Shown: piece by piece, positions 1-12,472 of the stretch
Numbering within the stretch: position 1 is the first letter of the stretch
How the letters are laid out: every line of letters begins with the position of its first letter
NCBI RefSeq assembly: GCF_030253575.1
Contig: NC_080564.1
Coordinates: 26,454,561-26,518,560 of the forward strand
Reading direction: 5' to 3'
From: Rhododendron vialii
Taxonomy: Eukaryota; Streptophyta; Magnoliopsida; Ericales; Ericaceae
Length of the DNA stretch: 64,000 nucleotides
Notes under the pieces: generated by a model
Told to the model about the DNA's origin: nothing
Seen by the model: the letters and a program-made list of their open reading frames with translations, nothing else
Database searches by the model: none
Position numbers and translations under genes: made by a program

Positions 1-3000
1 CTAGATATATCAGATCTGGTTTCTTTCGATACAGAGATGGGGTTGGAGGGCATTGCTGCTCACCCGAATTTTGCGCAAAATGGCCGTTTTTTTGCTTCTT
101 TCAATTGTGATAAGTCTCAGTGGCCTGGATGTGCAGGTAGATGTTCTTGTAATTCAGCTGTGAACTGTGATCCTTCCAAATTGTCTGCGGATAATGGTGC
201 GCTGCCGTGCCAATATCAAAGTGTTATTTCAGAGTTTACTGCTAATGGGACCTCGCCCAATATATCCGCGGTAAATATCGAAACACGAGTTGTTATCTTT
301 TGTTTGTTGTTTTTCTCTCAATTTAAGCACGGATATGCTCTGGAAACGTGTCAGGCATGCCCAACTACGTTCCTGATTTTCTTGTCACTCAAATTAACTG
401 GACACACCGGGGACACTCATTTTAAATATGACCTGATCTCCCAATAAAATACTTCTGAGCAGAATTTTTTAAATTTTTTTTGACACCAAATTATACATCT
501 CAATTAGTTCTTTTATTTGGTGCAAATAAAATAAAATAATATACATGGAAGTACTTTATTTTGTGATCCAAAAATTGCATGCCTTTCCATACATATTAGT
601 GACTGTTCGTTCGAAACTTCAGTTTGTATATATCATTTGTGTTTTCTCATAAGTAATACTATAATATCTTCCATTCTTAATTGACTTTGTACTAATGTAT
701 CTACGGTTTATACGTTTTTGTCATATTCAATTTGTCCATGTCAATTTTTTTTTGAAAAGCGACGTTTCCATGTCGTCCATGTCGTCAGCGTATATATCTG
801 CAATTCATAACTCTCACCTGTTATTATTGAACCTTGATTGTCTTCCAGGCAACAAGTGCTCAACCAATAGAGGTGAGAAGGATACTCACAATGGGTCTTC
901 CATTTACGACTCATCACGGGGGACAGATTCTTTTTGGACCCGCGGATGGGTATTTGTACTTTATGATGGGCGATGGCGGAGGTGTGGGCGATCCTTACAA
1001 TTTTGCCCAAAACAAGAAAACATTGCTTGGAAAGATTCTGAGGCTTGATGTTGATAACATTCCAAGTAAGTATAAGCCAGATACAGTTCGTGGATATGGT
1101 TAGTTTGTGTCTTCTGCCATCGACTTAATAGTCTCTTTGTCGCGCATTTGCTTCTATTGATTGTGGTTTCCTCTTTGATTCTCTCATTTCCACACGGGCC
1201 CTCTAAACTCAGTGTCATGCGTCTAAAGACTCTAAACCACTTAACTAACTATGGCAATGATTAGTCCTAATACTTTGATTGGAATTCAACTTATCAGACA
1301 GGAAGAAAATATGGAGACATAATGTTAAAGGTGAGGAAGAGTCGTGGTCACTCTTTTTTTTTCTTCCTGCACGAACGTTTCTCTAGAACTCAACAAACAT
1401 CTAAACCTGATTCTCTTTCGACACATCCTAAATTACATGGAAAGAAAAGTATAACTTGATGAAGTGGGATACAAAGACACATGTGGATCGTTAACGGAAT
1501 TTCCAACCAAAAGGAGATTTTGAGCCCACAAACCCCTATTCATCATTCTGCCCCTAGAATCGTTCTTGTTCATTAAAGATTTAAAAGAAAAGAAAAGAAA
1601 AAAAAGACGTATTTATATCTGTTCCAAAAACCTTCTTAAAAAATAAGCAGCCTATTTCACATTTTCAAACTCAAAAATAATGTAAATGAAAAATAATATT
1701 TCAATTATTTTTGTATCGTATAAAAGATCTCATCGAGATCTTTCAAATAAGATCCATATTGCATATTTTTAGATTTTAATAAACCCATAATTTTTTAGCT
1801 TGAAATTGCCTTCTTAAAAAATAATGGCTTTTTTTTAGTTCCGGAACGGAAGTCTATGGAGATGATTATGACTTCCCCTCTTCCATGGGCGAACTCAGAC
1901 ATAAACTCGCAACTCACTTATTTCATTTGGTAAAGAAGTGCATTGAGAAACTTCTTGACTTGCTTCATTCAGTTTTTCATGTCATATTCTCTTGTCACAT
2001 TTCTGACTCGTCCTCGCATATCCAGCTGCAGCAGAAATTAGTCAGCTTGGTCTGTGGGGAAACTACTCTATCCCATCGGATAACCCATATACTGAAGATA
2101 CGGCTTTGCTGCCTGAAATATGGGCCATGGGATTTAGAAATCCTTGGAAGTGCAGTTTTGATTCATCAAGACCTGCTTACTTCATGTGCGGAGATGTTGG
2201 GCAGGTACTAAATTGTTCAACTTCTAATATCTTTGGAGTGGCCTTAACCTCTTAATACTTTAATGACGAAATAAATCTGCGGGAAAGTTGTAAAAATAAA
2301 GGCCTATCCTGGAAGCAGAAGTTTTCAAGATTATCGGCCAAGTCTAATGGTTGGGAATTTTCCGAATGTAAAAACTATCCAGAAAAGAATTTGCACTTGC
2401 CTTTTGTGAATTTCAGAACTACATTCCCTTTTTTTTAACATTAATTGCAGCTTACATTCCCTCCACCTTCAAAGTTCACTCCGTTTCTTTTTCTGTTGTT
2501 TTAGTTTTCTTTTGTTTTTAGTCACTTTTTCAGGAGGTTTCTTAGTTCTCAACTCCATAACAGAAAATTCCTCTCCTGTCGTTTTCTTTTGCCTTGGGGC
2601 GTTACTAAATTTGTTTAGTTGCAGTCGTATTTGTCTGAAACAATTAGTTAACATGAGCAGTAGCAATTGTGGTACTGTGTCCATGCTATCTTTCCAACCG
2701 TCAAATGCCTTGCCAATCACAATATCACTGATTCGGGATTTCACATGACATATCCATCTGACAACAAGAGTATATACTCTTCGGATGAGATAGCTCTTTA
2801 ACTCTAACGATGATTCTTATCTCGTAGGATACATATGAATCAGTGGATATGATCACCAAGGATGGTAACTACGGCTGGCGTGTTTACGAGGGCCCCTATC
2901 TCTATACTCCTCTGAAGTCACCAGGAGGGAATACATCTGCAAATTCTATAAGGGAAATTTTTCCAGTAATGGGGTACAATCACTCTTCTGTAAACCAGCA

Positions 3001-4380
3001 ACAAGGCTCAGCCTCGATCACAGGGGGCTATTTCTATAGGTCTATGACTGATGCATGCATGTATGGGAGGTGAGTGAACTCTCTTCGACTTGATCTAACA
3101 ATGAATGACACTGCAATATCGCCATCCGTATGATCGGGCCTTAACTGCCCCTTGATAGTTTAGTTTGTGTCAAAGGGAGATGTTGAAAATACAGTAGATT
3201 AGCATTTTCCTAGGGGGAAGTGTTGGTTTTATGAGACTGCTTATTTGCAACACATTTAGCTTAGGATGTGAATTGACATGCTTAAGCAGTTTTACCCCAG
3301 AAAGGACAGGGTGTTTTTGATCCCAAAGTAAGTTTTCAGCTTATTTTTATTTTTCTCAGCTTGTACTTAACGTAAGCTCCAAAATGCTAACTTTTGAAAA
3401 AAGTTGAGTTTTGATGCTTTTTTCTCAACTAAGATCAACTCCTTTAACTAGATTCATGTGGATAAAATTCGTGAGAGGTACAGCTCTCACAAATGTCCTC
3501 ATTCGGAGCAAGCTTCAAAATTTCATTTTGTGTGTCCTTTTGGCAAGCATGGGAATGGAAACAAAAGGAGATTTGAAATGCATGAAATTTAAGAAACATG
3601 AAGCAAAGTGTATTTAATTGCATGAAGTATACGAAATACTAACAATTAAATGTATTGAGATTCGTGGATTGATTCACCAATTCGCAAAAGGAACAAGTAT
3701 TGAATCAGAGGGTACATGTTACTATGAAACAAAAATTGTCAAGTACTATCTATTTCAATCAAATTGGGATGGCGATGCCTGTTTTCCTATGATTTGTTTT
3801 TTTTGGCGGTTTAGCTATATTCTGTTGTTCATTGGAATCTGTTAGCCCACTAGTATTTCATTCTGGACTCAACAAAATGGAAATGTTTAATCTGTTTCAT
3901 GGAGAAAAATGAAAATTGTGTTCCTTGCAGATTGTGTAGAATCTGACTTTCATTCCAATGGAATTCTGCAGCTACATATATGCAGATCTCTTTGGAGCTG
4001 CTATGTTTTCAGGTATCGAAAACCCTGAAGACAGCGGTAACTTCAACCAAAGCCTGATTCCATTTACTTGTGCTAGTGACTCGCCTATCCCGTGCACCTT
4101 TGTGAACGGATCTACAGTTCCTTCTCTCGGTTATGTTTTATCATTCGGAGAGGACAACAACAACGACATATATCTCTTAGCAAGCAGTGGTGTGTACAGA
4201 ATAGTCTCCCCCAGTCGCTGCAATTATGCTTGCTCAAAGGAAGTTGTTACTCCTCCGAGCCCAAGCCCAAGCCCAAGTCCTACTACTTCTACCCCTTCGC
4301 AAACAAGCTGTTTAAGTCTGCCCAAAAATGCCATGCTCCTCTGCTCTTCTCTTCTTTTGATTTTGTTGGGTTTCATCTAG
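1..4380 (+). CDS. HIPL1: HIPL1/HIPL2-like protein, 3' part (five exons)
   Basis: This is the C-terminal part of a plant hedgehog-interacting-protein-like protein, a family with a glucose/sorbosone dehydrogenase-type beta-propeller that is anchored to the plasma membrane by GPI. The 5' end lies outside the window. Exons read from the frame and splice sites are <1-270, 849-1065, 2026-2204, 2828-3069 and 3972-4380, all with GT-AG introns and compatible phases. Family landmarks include GLEGIAAHPNF, the TMGLPFT.HHGGQILFGP block, YFMMGDGGG, ALLPEIWAMGFRNPW and NYGWRVYEGP. The last exon ends with a Pro/Ser/Thr-rich stretch, then a small-residue site and a hydrophobic tail (LLCSSLLLILLGFI), typical of a GPI signal. 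No break is seen. HIPL1 and HIPL2 cannot be told apart without an alignment. Confidence 0.93.
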
Positions 4381-4782
4381 CATGCCGCGAAAAATCCACA
4401 AAACAAGAGGACCTTTTCCCCTTCTTTTTTTCTTTTTTCGCGTTGCAGCTCTTCTTGTTGTGTATCTTTTTTTTTTGTTGATCATTTCTTGTTGTGTATC
4501 TTGTTTTGTTTTGAGTTATACAGGAGATGCATTATTGCTGTAAGATTTGTATTGTTGAAGGAGATTTGCAATTTTTTGGGGTTAAGTTATTGAATGGAGT
4601 CTTGAGCTCCTTTGAAGCAATGTACATATCATGTATTTCATCATCTTGTTTGTGTACGGAAGTGTTACAGCGGTGGGTATGGAAGAGTCTCTTTGCATTA
4701 CCTGTTTAACAATATGTACGTATATGTTGGAGGAAAAGTTATTAAAATGAATTTTTTTTAAGAATACAGGTAAGAAAACACG
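4381..4782 (+). other. HIPL 3' UTR and start of intergenic DNA
   Basis: The T-rich stretch after the HIPL stop codon is probably its 3' untranslated region. No other gene is seen. The polyadenylation site cannot be placed with certainty. Confidence 0.4.
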
Positions 4783-4918
4783 TGTTCCATTAACTAAAAT
4801 AAGTACTTATTTTTTAAATAAATATTTATTTTTTGAATTAAAGGTAATGTATTGTGAAAAAATAACTTTGTCTTATAAAAAATTTAAAATATTTTAGAAG
4901 AACAGGGCTTTAATATAC
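4783..4918. repeat. Short AT-rich dispersed repeat (MITE-like)
   Basis: The segment around 4795-4865 (ACTAAAATAAGTACTTATTTTTT, then a GAATTAAAGGTAATGTATTGTGA-like stretch) recurs in reverse orientation at about 53175-53262. A shorter copy of its second half is at about 50288-50340. Three copies in one window show a dispersed short repeat. No coding capacity. The gypsy element lies about 40 bp downstream. Confidence 0.5.
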
Positions 4919-4956
4919 AATATGAATCCTGATAAGAAAGGGAAACAAAACAAAAT

Positions 4957-5537
4957 TGTGGAGGCTTCGGTTATGGCTTCGGTAACCATTCCAAACCATC
5001 GTCAACCGAGGTCTCATATTGATACGGTCTGCGGGACTGTACAGCCGGGCCATAGCGTATATCCTTCTATCTCCTCTTTCGGTGTCGACTCTCCTGTTAA
5101 TGCTTCGGGGTATCACCGAAGCAAGTATTCCGTTAAAGTCTCTTGAGAGATTGTAACATACCAAGAGAGGACCAGGAGCGATACGTGGCAAATAGGATCA
5201 CCTAGGCCAGGCCTGGCCATGTGCTTCGTAACCGCCTTATCCGGTGCGTCATCTGTGCTGTCATCCGAGGCGGTTACCCGAGCGTATCCTTCACGCGCTA
5301 GCTTGGAGCCCAAGTAAACCTAGGTCTATAAATACGAAGGGACTCTAACCTAAAGAGGTATGCCATCTTTCCCTAACCCTAGACCTAAACCTCTCTCCTT
5401 ACATCTAACTTGATCGTCGGAGGTCACTGGGCTATTCCAGCCCTAGTGACTTGTTGCAGGTTCAGGGGCCGAGGAACAGAGCAGCGGAAGAGGAATACTA
5501 ACTCAGGTCAAGGTCCCTCCTAAATCGAACCCCGACA
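4957..5537 (+). repeat. 5' LTR of the gypsy element
   Basis: A 581-bp direct repeat of 15694-16275. It carries a TATA-like box and would drive transcription of the element. Its borders are fixed by the TG...CA ends and by the AAAAT target duplication. Confidence 0.95.
5327..5334 (+). promoter_or_regulatory. TATA box in the 5' LTR
   Basis: TATAAATA lies about two thirds of the way into the LTR, with the matching TATAAATA at 16064-16071 in the 3' LTR. Its position suits the U3/R boundary. No transcription start is proven. Confidence 0.6.
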
Positions 5538-5539
5538 AT

Positions 5540-5557
5540 TGGTGACTCCGCTGGGGA
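5540..5557 (+). other. Primer binding site of the gypsy element
   Basis: TGGTGACTCCGCTGGGGA begins two bases after the 5' LTR, where a tRNA 3' end should pair to prime minus-strand synthesis. It begins TGG, as expected for pairing with CCA. It resembles the tRNA-Arg-type sites described for Ogre/Tat elements, but the matching tRNA was not checked. Confidence 0.7.
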
Positions 5558-5620
5558 CCTAGCCACCCTTTCAACTTTCACCTCCCCCTTTCTGCTCCGT
5601 TCAGCGTTCCAGAATCAAAC

Positions 5621-7304
5621 ATGGTTGAGATCGACGACGCGCATCACGGTGGTACCGCCCACGGGCTCGGTTCCCTCGTGGACCACAGCCTGGCTTCCGG
5701 CGGGGCAACCGCCCTTGGAAAGACCCATGTATCCGTCGGAGTTGGCGCCGGAGCGTCAGTTCCAGACGCAGGTCCATCCTCCGAGCTCCACTCCTACATC
5801 TGCCATCTCGAGCGAAAAATCGACGACCTCACGACGGTGATGGACCGCGACAGACACGTCCGAGACGAGTTGGCAGAGATCAAGCACCTCCTCCAAATCT
5901 CCCCATCTCATTCCTCCGGGAGTCGCGGTGGAAGGAAAAACCGTCACACACACACCCCCCCCCCCCCCCCCCCCCCCCCCCCTCGCAGTCACGAAGCCAG
6001 TCACCTGCTAGAGCACAGACCCCGCCCCTCAGTCAAGGATCGTCTCGAGTCATCAAGAGCGGCGGACACTCGAGCCCCAAAAGACACATCGCACAGAGAC
6101 CGTTCCCGCTCCCCTGTGCAACTTCGAAGGAGACCATCGGCCTTTGACAGGCTCGGTGGTGGGAGCGTCTCTGCCTCCTCCACCCACTCGATCCTAGTGG
6201 GCAGGCCAGGCCAGGCCAGGAATCTACCCCTAGCCTCACAAGGGCAGCCAGGGGGGATGACAGCCTTGTCGAGATCCAGACTAGAGGATACCGCGAGCGC
6301 CTGAAGGGCCCCTGAGCTAGAAGTCCCATCGTCTCACACCCCAGCAGCGCACACAGCAAGAGCCCGATCACCGAGCGCCTCGAGCCCTCCGCTCGGGACA
6401 GCTACCGCCATCACCGCCAAGAGCGTTTTTCCAAGAGATCGGTTAGTGTTGCTCCAAAGAGAAAGGAACATGAACGATTGGACAAACTTGTCCCCAAGAA
6501 GCGTACAGCGACTGAGCGTCCAGACGGCCCCGACCATTCGATCTAACCTCATCGCGACGTGCGACTTACACAACTCACGACCTCTCTCGTAAACCCTTTA
6601 CGAGAGAGATCGACTCGGTTACCCCCCCCCCCCCACCCAAAGGATTCACCCAACCCAAGTTTGCCAAATATGACGGCAAGACCGAGGCATACACTCATCT
6701 GGTTCAGTATAAAACTGTCATGTCTCTGTTTCTTCGGAATGAACCCTCGGACGACGCCTTCTTGTGCAAAGTGTTTCCTGCAAGCCTCGGCAACCTGGGC
6801 CTCACCTGGTTCAATCAACTCCCGGCTCGGTCAATCTCCTCGTTCGATTCCCTCTGTGATGCCTTCATGGCCCGGTTCGTAACAAGCAACAAGCATGAGA
6901 AGGAGATCGACTCCTTCTTAGCCCTCCGCAAGAGGAACGACGAAACGCTTCGGCAGTACGCCGGCCGTTACTGGGAACTATTCAATGAGATAGAGGGTTG
7001 CGACAGCGTCATCTCTGCCCGAGGATTCAAGCTTGGTCTCACCTCCCAGGACGAGCAAGTCTACGACGACCTCGCTCGCCATAAGCCAAACTCTATAAAG
7101 GACCTTATGACTCGAATTGAGGGCTAGTGTCAGCTCATCGAATCCAAGGCAGAGAGAGGCATCGGGAAGCCCACGAGTTCAAAGACGTTAAACACTTCGG
7201 TATCCATATCGGCTCCCGCACCTGTCCCAACACCGAAGAAACAGGTCAACACAATTAAGCAGTCGCCGAGGAGGGGACCGAAGCCAAGCGATTTCAACGC
7301 TTAA
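5621..7304 (+). pseudogene. gag: gag of the gypsy element (broken)
   Basis: The N-terminal part (5621-6304) starts at an ATG and has a short helical stretch and a low-complexity Ser/Arg/His/Pro region. Two long C homopolymers (about 5956-5983 and 6626-6640) disturb the frame. The conserved retrotransposon gag core follows in the pol frame at about 6650-7127 (landmarks KFAKYDGKTEAYTHL, TWFNQLPARSI, FMARFVTSNKHEKE and LRQYAGRYWELFNEI). In-frame stops are at 7125-7127 (TAG) and 7302-7304 (TAA). Gag would form the virus-like particle. This copy cannot give an intact product. Confidence 0.85.
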
Positions 7305-7346
7305 AAAATCGTCTTCACCATTCCCATCTACCGGATCATCGACCAA

Positions 7347-8498
7347 GTGAAGGACCAGCCCTTTTTCTCCTTCCCAAATCAAAAGCTAAGAACCGAGAAT
7401 GGGAAAATCAAGAATCCCATCGTCCGATGCAGTTACCACGGCGAACAAGGTCACTTCACCACAGCATGCAAGCCCTTCAAGGCCTACTTGGAACAGTTTG
7501 TTGCGGGTGGCCACCTCGGTAACTTCATCGATCATGAGAAGACGACGGCTCGGGCACAACGGACCAAAACAAACACTGAGGAAGAAATCCAGACGATCCA
7601 CGTCATACACGGTCCCCTAAACCCCAAGGCCGCTCGCGTCATCCGGGCCGAGTTGAACGAAGCCTCCTCCTCCAAGCAGGTCATGTTAGTCGGTCTTGAA
7701 CCAAAACGCCCCAGAATCGATGACGGTTCCAAATGGAGGATAACATTTACCGAGAAGGATCTCGACCGCATCCAGCTTCCCCACAACGACGCCCTCGTGG
7801 TCACGCTACGCATCGGAACTTTCAACGTCCGTCGCGTCCTCGTAGACCAGGGCAGCTCGGCCGAAGTCATGTACTACTCTCTGTTCAAGGATCTGAAGAT
7901 TCCCGACACTGATCTCCGTCCCTCCGAAGTTCCCCTTATCGGCTTCAACGGAGCTCCTGTCTGGCCCATCGGTATGGTCACTCTTCCAGTCCGCGCCGGC
8001 TCGGTGACTCTTAAGATGGAATTCGTGGTAGTTGACGTCACTGGCCCTTACAACGCAATTGTCGGGCGAACCTGGCTGCATAAGCTTAAAGCGATCGCCT
8101 TAACCTATCACCAAGTGGTTCGTTTCATTGGCACTCACGGGCACCAGGAAGACTTGTACGGAGACCAGACCGCGGCCAAGCAGTGCTACGTCAACGCCGT
8201 CCGAAGTAACAAACAGACCTCCCGGGTGAATCTCATTGAAGCCCTCGAGGCCCCAGTTTTGGAGGACGTCGGTAGATCCCCCGACGACAAAACCGTTGAA
8301 GACGTGGCCACCATCCCAATAACCGAAGACGGCTCCCGTTTCTTCCTTGTCAGTTCCTCACTTAGTGATACTGATCGGAATGAGACGGTAGCTTTTCTCA
8401 ACCGAAACATTGAAGTGTTCGCTTGGACCCCATATGAGATGCCCGGGCTCGACCCCTCTTTCATCTGTCACGAGCTCAACATCAACCGAGTCAAATGA
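7347..8498 (+). pseudogene. gag end and aspartic protease region of gag-pol
   Basis: The frame continues from gag. The start has a CSYHGEQGHFTTAC motif, an unusual C-x-H-x-H-x-C knuckle-like stretch. A retroviral-type aspartic protease domain follows, with the active-site motif VLVDQGSSAEVMYY (about residues 164-177) and the second strand YNAIVGRTWL. A TGA at 8496-8498 ends the open stretch just before the RT domain, where the family has Arg, so CGA to TGA is the simplest explanation. The protease would cut the Gag-Pol polyprotein. Confidence 0.85.
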
Positions 8499-9857
8499 CC
8501 GGTCGTACAGAAGGCACGACGGTCCTCTCCTATTCACTCCGAGACCGTCATTGAAGAAGTCAACCGACTCCTGAACGCAGGGGCAATCAGAGAGGTCCAG
8601 TATCCCAAGTGGCTGGCCAACACCGTCGTAGTCAAGAAAAAGAATGGCAAATGGCGGTTCTGCGTCGACTACTCAAACCTCAACGACGCTTGCCCAAAGG
8701 ACTTCTTTCCTCTTCCCCGTATCGACCAGCTCGTCGACGCCACCTCCGGACACGAGCGACTCAGCTTCTTGGATGCGTACCAGGGCTATCACTAGATTGC
8801 TATGAGCGAAGGCGATATCGAGAACACCACCTTCATTACCCCCCACGGGATCTTCGGTTACCTTGTCATGCCCTTCGGTTTAAAAAATGCCGGGGCAACT
8901 TTCCAGCGAATGATAACCAAGATGTTCGAGCGATTACTAGGCGACACTATGTTGGCGTACATTGACGACATGGTGGTCAAAAGTTTACGCGCCGGTGATC
9001 ATCTAACTCACCTCACCGAAGTCTTTGAGATACTCAAGAACCACAAGCTCCGCCTCAATGCCGAGAAATGCGTCTTCGGTGTTAGCTCCGTCAAATTTCT
9101 TGGCCACCTCGTCTCCCGACGCGGTATTGAGGCCGATCCTTCCCAGATTCGCGCTATTGATCAGCTCTCGGCTCCCCACAACAAGCGCGATGTTCAGCGT
9201 CTAACCGGTATGGCCGCAGCCCTGAAACGGTTTGTAAGTCGTTCTTCGGACAAATGTCAGCCATTCTTCGCACTCTTAAAGGGCAGCCGACGAAGCTTCA
9301 ATTGGACAGAAAACTGTGACCGAGCCCTCCAACGACTAAAGGAATATCTTTCCACGGCTCCACTCCTCGTCACTCCTCAGAACCAGGAGGACTTGTTCCT
9401 CTACCTAGCTGTCTCTTCGCACGCTGTAAGCTCGGTGCTCGTCCGATAGGAGGGCCGGGAGCACCAGCCAATTTATTACTCCAGCAAAACCATGACTCCC
9501 GCCGAGACGCGTTACCTCCCCCTGGAGAAACTTGTGCTCGCCCTCATCTCAGCCTCCCGAAAGCTTGCCCCGTACTTCCAGTCACATCGCATCATCATCC
9601 TGACCGAGTACCCCCTCAAATCTATTCTCCGGAAGGCCGATCTCTCCAACCGAATCTCACAATGGGCCGTTGAGCTTGCCAATTTTGAAATCCACTTTCA
9701 GCCTTGGACAGCAATAAAAACTCAGGTGCTGGCCGACTTCATCGCCGAGCTTACACCGCCCAACATATCTGCTTCGGCACCCACCCCGAGCACCGAAGCA
9801 GTACTCCAGGCCAACCCTAGCACAGCCTGGCAGCTTTTTCACGGCGATGTTTGAAAA
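8499..9857 (+). pseudogene. Reverse transcriptase and first RNase H of gag-pol (broken)
   Basis: The same frame as the protease carries a Ty3/gypsy RT. Landmarks are WLANTVVVKKKNGKWR, LPRIDQLVDAT, MPFGLKNAGATFQRM and the catalytic YIDDMVVKS at about 8960-8986. The gypsy-type RNase H follows at about 9300-9740 (PIYYSSKTMTPAETRY, LEKLVLALISASRKL). In-frame stops are at 8793-8795 (TAG, in YH*IAM, normally Gln), 9447-9449 (TAG) and 9852-9854 (TGA, probably from TGG). The YIDD motif itself is intact. All the stops can be explained by single changes, most of them transitions. Confidence 0.9.
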
Positions 9858-11624
9858 ATGTACATCGACGGCGCCTCCAACAGCCGAGGCGCGAGTGCAG
9901 GAATTGTTCTCCTCTCGCCCTCCGGTGTCCTGCAAAGCTCGCTATCCATCAACTTCCCAGCCTCTAACAACGAGGCCGAATATGAAGCACTTATCTCAGG
10001 ACTAAAGACTGCCGAAGCCATTGGCATTGAAGAGCTCATCGTTTACAGCAACTTCCAATTGGTGGTTAACCAACTCTCCGAAGAATACGAAGCTCGGGAT
10101 GACCGCATGCGTACCTACCTCAGCACCGCAGTCCAGCTCATTAAACGCTTCAACGCAATCAGAGTCAAGCATATCTCCAGGGAACAGAACGCCCACGCCG
10201 ACGCCCTTGTAGGGCTCGCTTCGGCATTCTCATGTACTGGACACCGTTGCATTTCCTTCAATTCTATTGACAAGCCCAGTTTTGAGCTCGAAGATCTACA
10301 AAAGGAAGTACTCAACATAGAGCTTGGCCCGAGCTGGATGGACGAAATTGTCCTTTACCTGAGGGATGACTCCCTTCCCACTGACAAAAAGGACGCTCAC
10401 CGACTCCGAAACAAAGCCGCTCTCTTCTGGCTCAATCCCAACGGCAAGCTTTACCGAAGATCATTTACCGGGCCATACTTATTGGTTGCGCACCCACATC
10501 AAGTCCCGGGCATCATCGAAGAGCTTCATGCCGGCGACAGCGGTTGTCACTCCAGTGGACGGTCACTCGCCCACCGAGCCATCACTCAGGGGTATTGGTG
10601 GCCGACAATGAAGAAGGATTCTGAAGAGTTCGTCAAGCGTTGCAAGAGGTGTCAGATGTTCGCTCCCATTATCCTTCAGTCGGCCCGGGACCTTAGCCCT
10701 CTCACCAGCCCCTGGCCCTTCTCCCGATGGGGCATGGATATCGTTGGAAAGCTCCCAGTCGCTCCGGGTGGATTCAAGTTCCTCTTAATCGCAACCGATT
10801 ATTTCTCGAAATGGGTTGAGGCCGAGCCCCTGGTCACCATTGAAGAAACAGACGTCATCCGCTTCGTATGGCGAAACATCATCTCTCGCTTCGGTGTGCT
10901 GTTCGCCATAATTACAGACAATGGAAAGCAGTTTACAGGGCAGAAATACCGGGCCCTACTTGACGAATACGGTATCAAATGGAACACATCCACTCCGGCT
11001 TACCCCCAGGGTAACGGACAGGCAGAGGCTGCGAACAAGGCAATTTCATCTGGACTTAAGCGACGACTCGAGTCACGACGGGGAAAGTGGGCCGAAGAGC
11101 TACCCAGGGTACTCTGGGGCTACCGTACTACACCTCGGCGATCCACTGGTCGCACTCCCTTCTCCTTGGCATTTAGAATGGAGGCGGTCATCCCTCTCCA
11201 GGTCAGACTCCCGACAATGCGTATAGAAAACTTTAATGAGTCGGCCAACAACAACAGCATTGCTTCGGACCTCGACTTAGCCGAAGAGGAACGTGACAAC
11301 GCAAGGATCAAGCTCGCGTCGTACCAGCAGGAGGTTGCCAAAGGTTACAACCGAAGCGTCCGCCTTAGGTCATTCAGGCCTGACGACCTCGTATGGAAAA
11401 AAGTGGTGGAGAAATCCAAAATGCGAAAGCTAATGCCTAATTGGGAGGGCCTCTACCGAGTTCTCAAGCACCTCGGATCAGGAAACTACAAATTGGAGAA
11501 GTTGGATGGTTCCCCCATTGCTAAAACATGGAATGCAAACAACTTGAAGAAGTTCTACGGATTGTGCCCGGTTAGCGAAGCCCGCTTAGTGTTTATTATG
11601 TTGCATTTTCTTTTAAAGTTTTGA
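9858..11624 (+). pseudogene. Second (archaeal-type) RNase H and integrase of gag-pol
   Basis: This 588-codon open stretch has no internal stop. It begins with a second RNase H (IDGASNSRGASAGIVL, NNEAEYEALISGL), the extra domain typical of the Tat lineage. Its third catalytic position reads VYSNFQLVV where the family has Ser-Asp, so the catalytic Asp appears to be Asn. Integrase follows with a zinc-binding H-H-C-C module (HAGDSGCH ... CKRCQ) and the DDE core: Asp in GMDIVG, Asp in ITDNGKQF and Glu in GQAEAANK. The C-terminal part (VWKKVVEKSKMRKLMPNWEGLY) has no chromodomain that I can see, which agrees with Tat rather than a chromovirus. Confidence 0.9.
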
Positions 11625-12472
11625 AGGCAATCTGCTTATGTATTGACAATACTCCACCGAGTTTGAATGAGAATTCTCTCTTTGGCACTATTCGTACACT
11701 TTGACTATTTAAATTACTTATACTCGGTCTGTTCTTGCCCAAACCGTTTTATACCGACTTCAGGGATATTGTTCTTCCGTAGGTGATACCCTCGGACAAA
11801 ATTCCCACAAGTCGCCCATGCCTTTTCGGTCGTTCGGATTTCTGGTCACTCGCTTTAAGGATACTCGGCTGCATCCCGAGCCCCTTATACCGACCCACCA
11901 AAAATCCCTCACTGCTCGGACTCGCTGCGTCCCGAACCTATGGCCGAAGCCATATCCCTTCGCGACTCCGGCCTACGTCCCGTAGTAGTAATACCATCTC
12001 GCGTTTACTCGCTAGACTTATTTCCATTAAACAAACGGGCGTTCAAACCCAAAATTCATTAAATAATTGCTTCTGATTCGGTCCCTACCAACCCTCCTAA
12101 AAGCAGGGGCTTCAGATCAAGTCACTTTTTCTTGATTAAACATCTTTTTATGCTTGGCAAAACTCTTTGGTTAACGCTTCGGTTAAACTTGTTTCTACAA
12201 ACTTTTCAAGTCTCACCAAAGCAGGGGCATCATAACCCAAGGAGCAAACCAATCGTACAAGCATTTCAAAGATAAAACATTCAGGAAAAGAAAGTATTCA
12301 TTCACAAAGCATTATGGGTTTCAGCAACAAACCATAAACAAAAAGCTATTTCTTCAGTATCAAACATTTACAAACCCTGGAACAGCAAACTCCAAATGTC
12401 CGGAGCCGTCCAGTCAAAGTTACAGAATCTAAAAATGAAATCTCAAAAATAAAAGGAAAGGAAGACACTATC
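11625..12472. other. Spacer between pol and the antisense gene
   Basis: No supported gene. The region is non-coding in all frames apart from short chance ORFs. Its right part (about 12290-12470) probably holds the 3' UTR of the antisense gene. Confidence 0.4.

Noticed and set aside
5113-5313. ORF on the minus strand of the LTR (66 codons), repeated at 15850-16050
   Set aside because: It lies fully inside the LTR on the opposite strand, has no recognised motif and is repeated only because the LTR is.
5756-6004. Gly-run ORF opposite gag
   Set aside because: It is only the reverse reading of the C homopolymer in gag.
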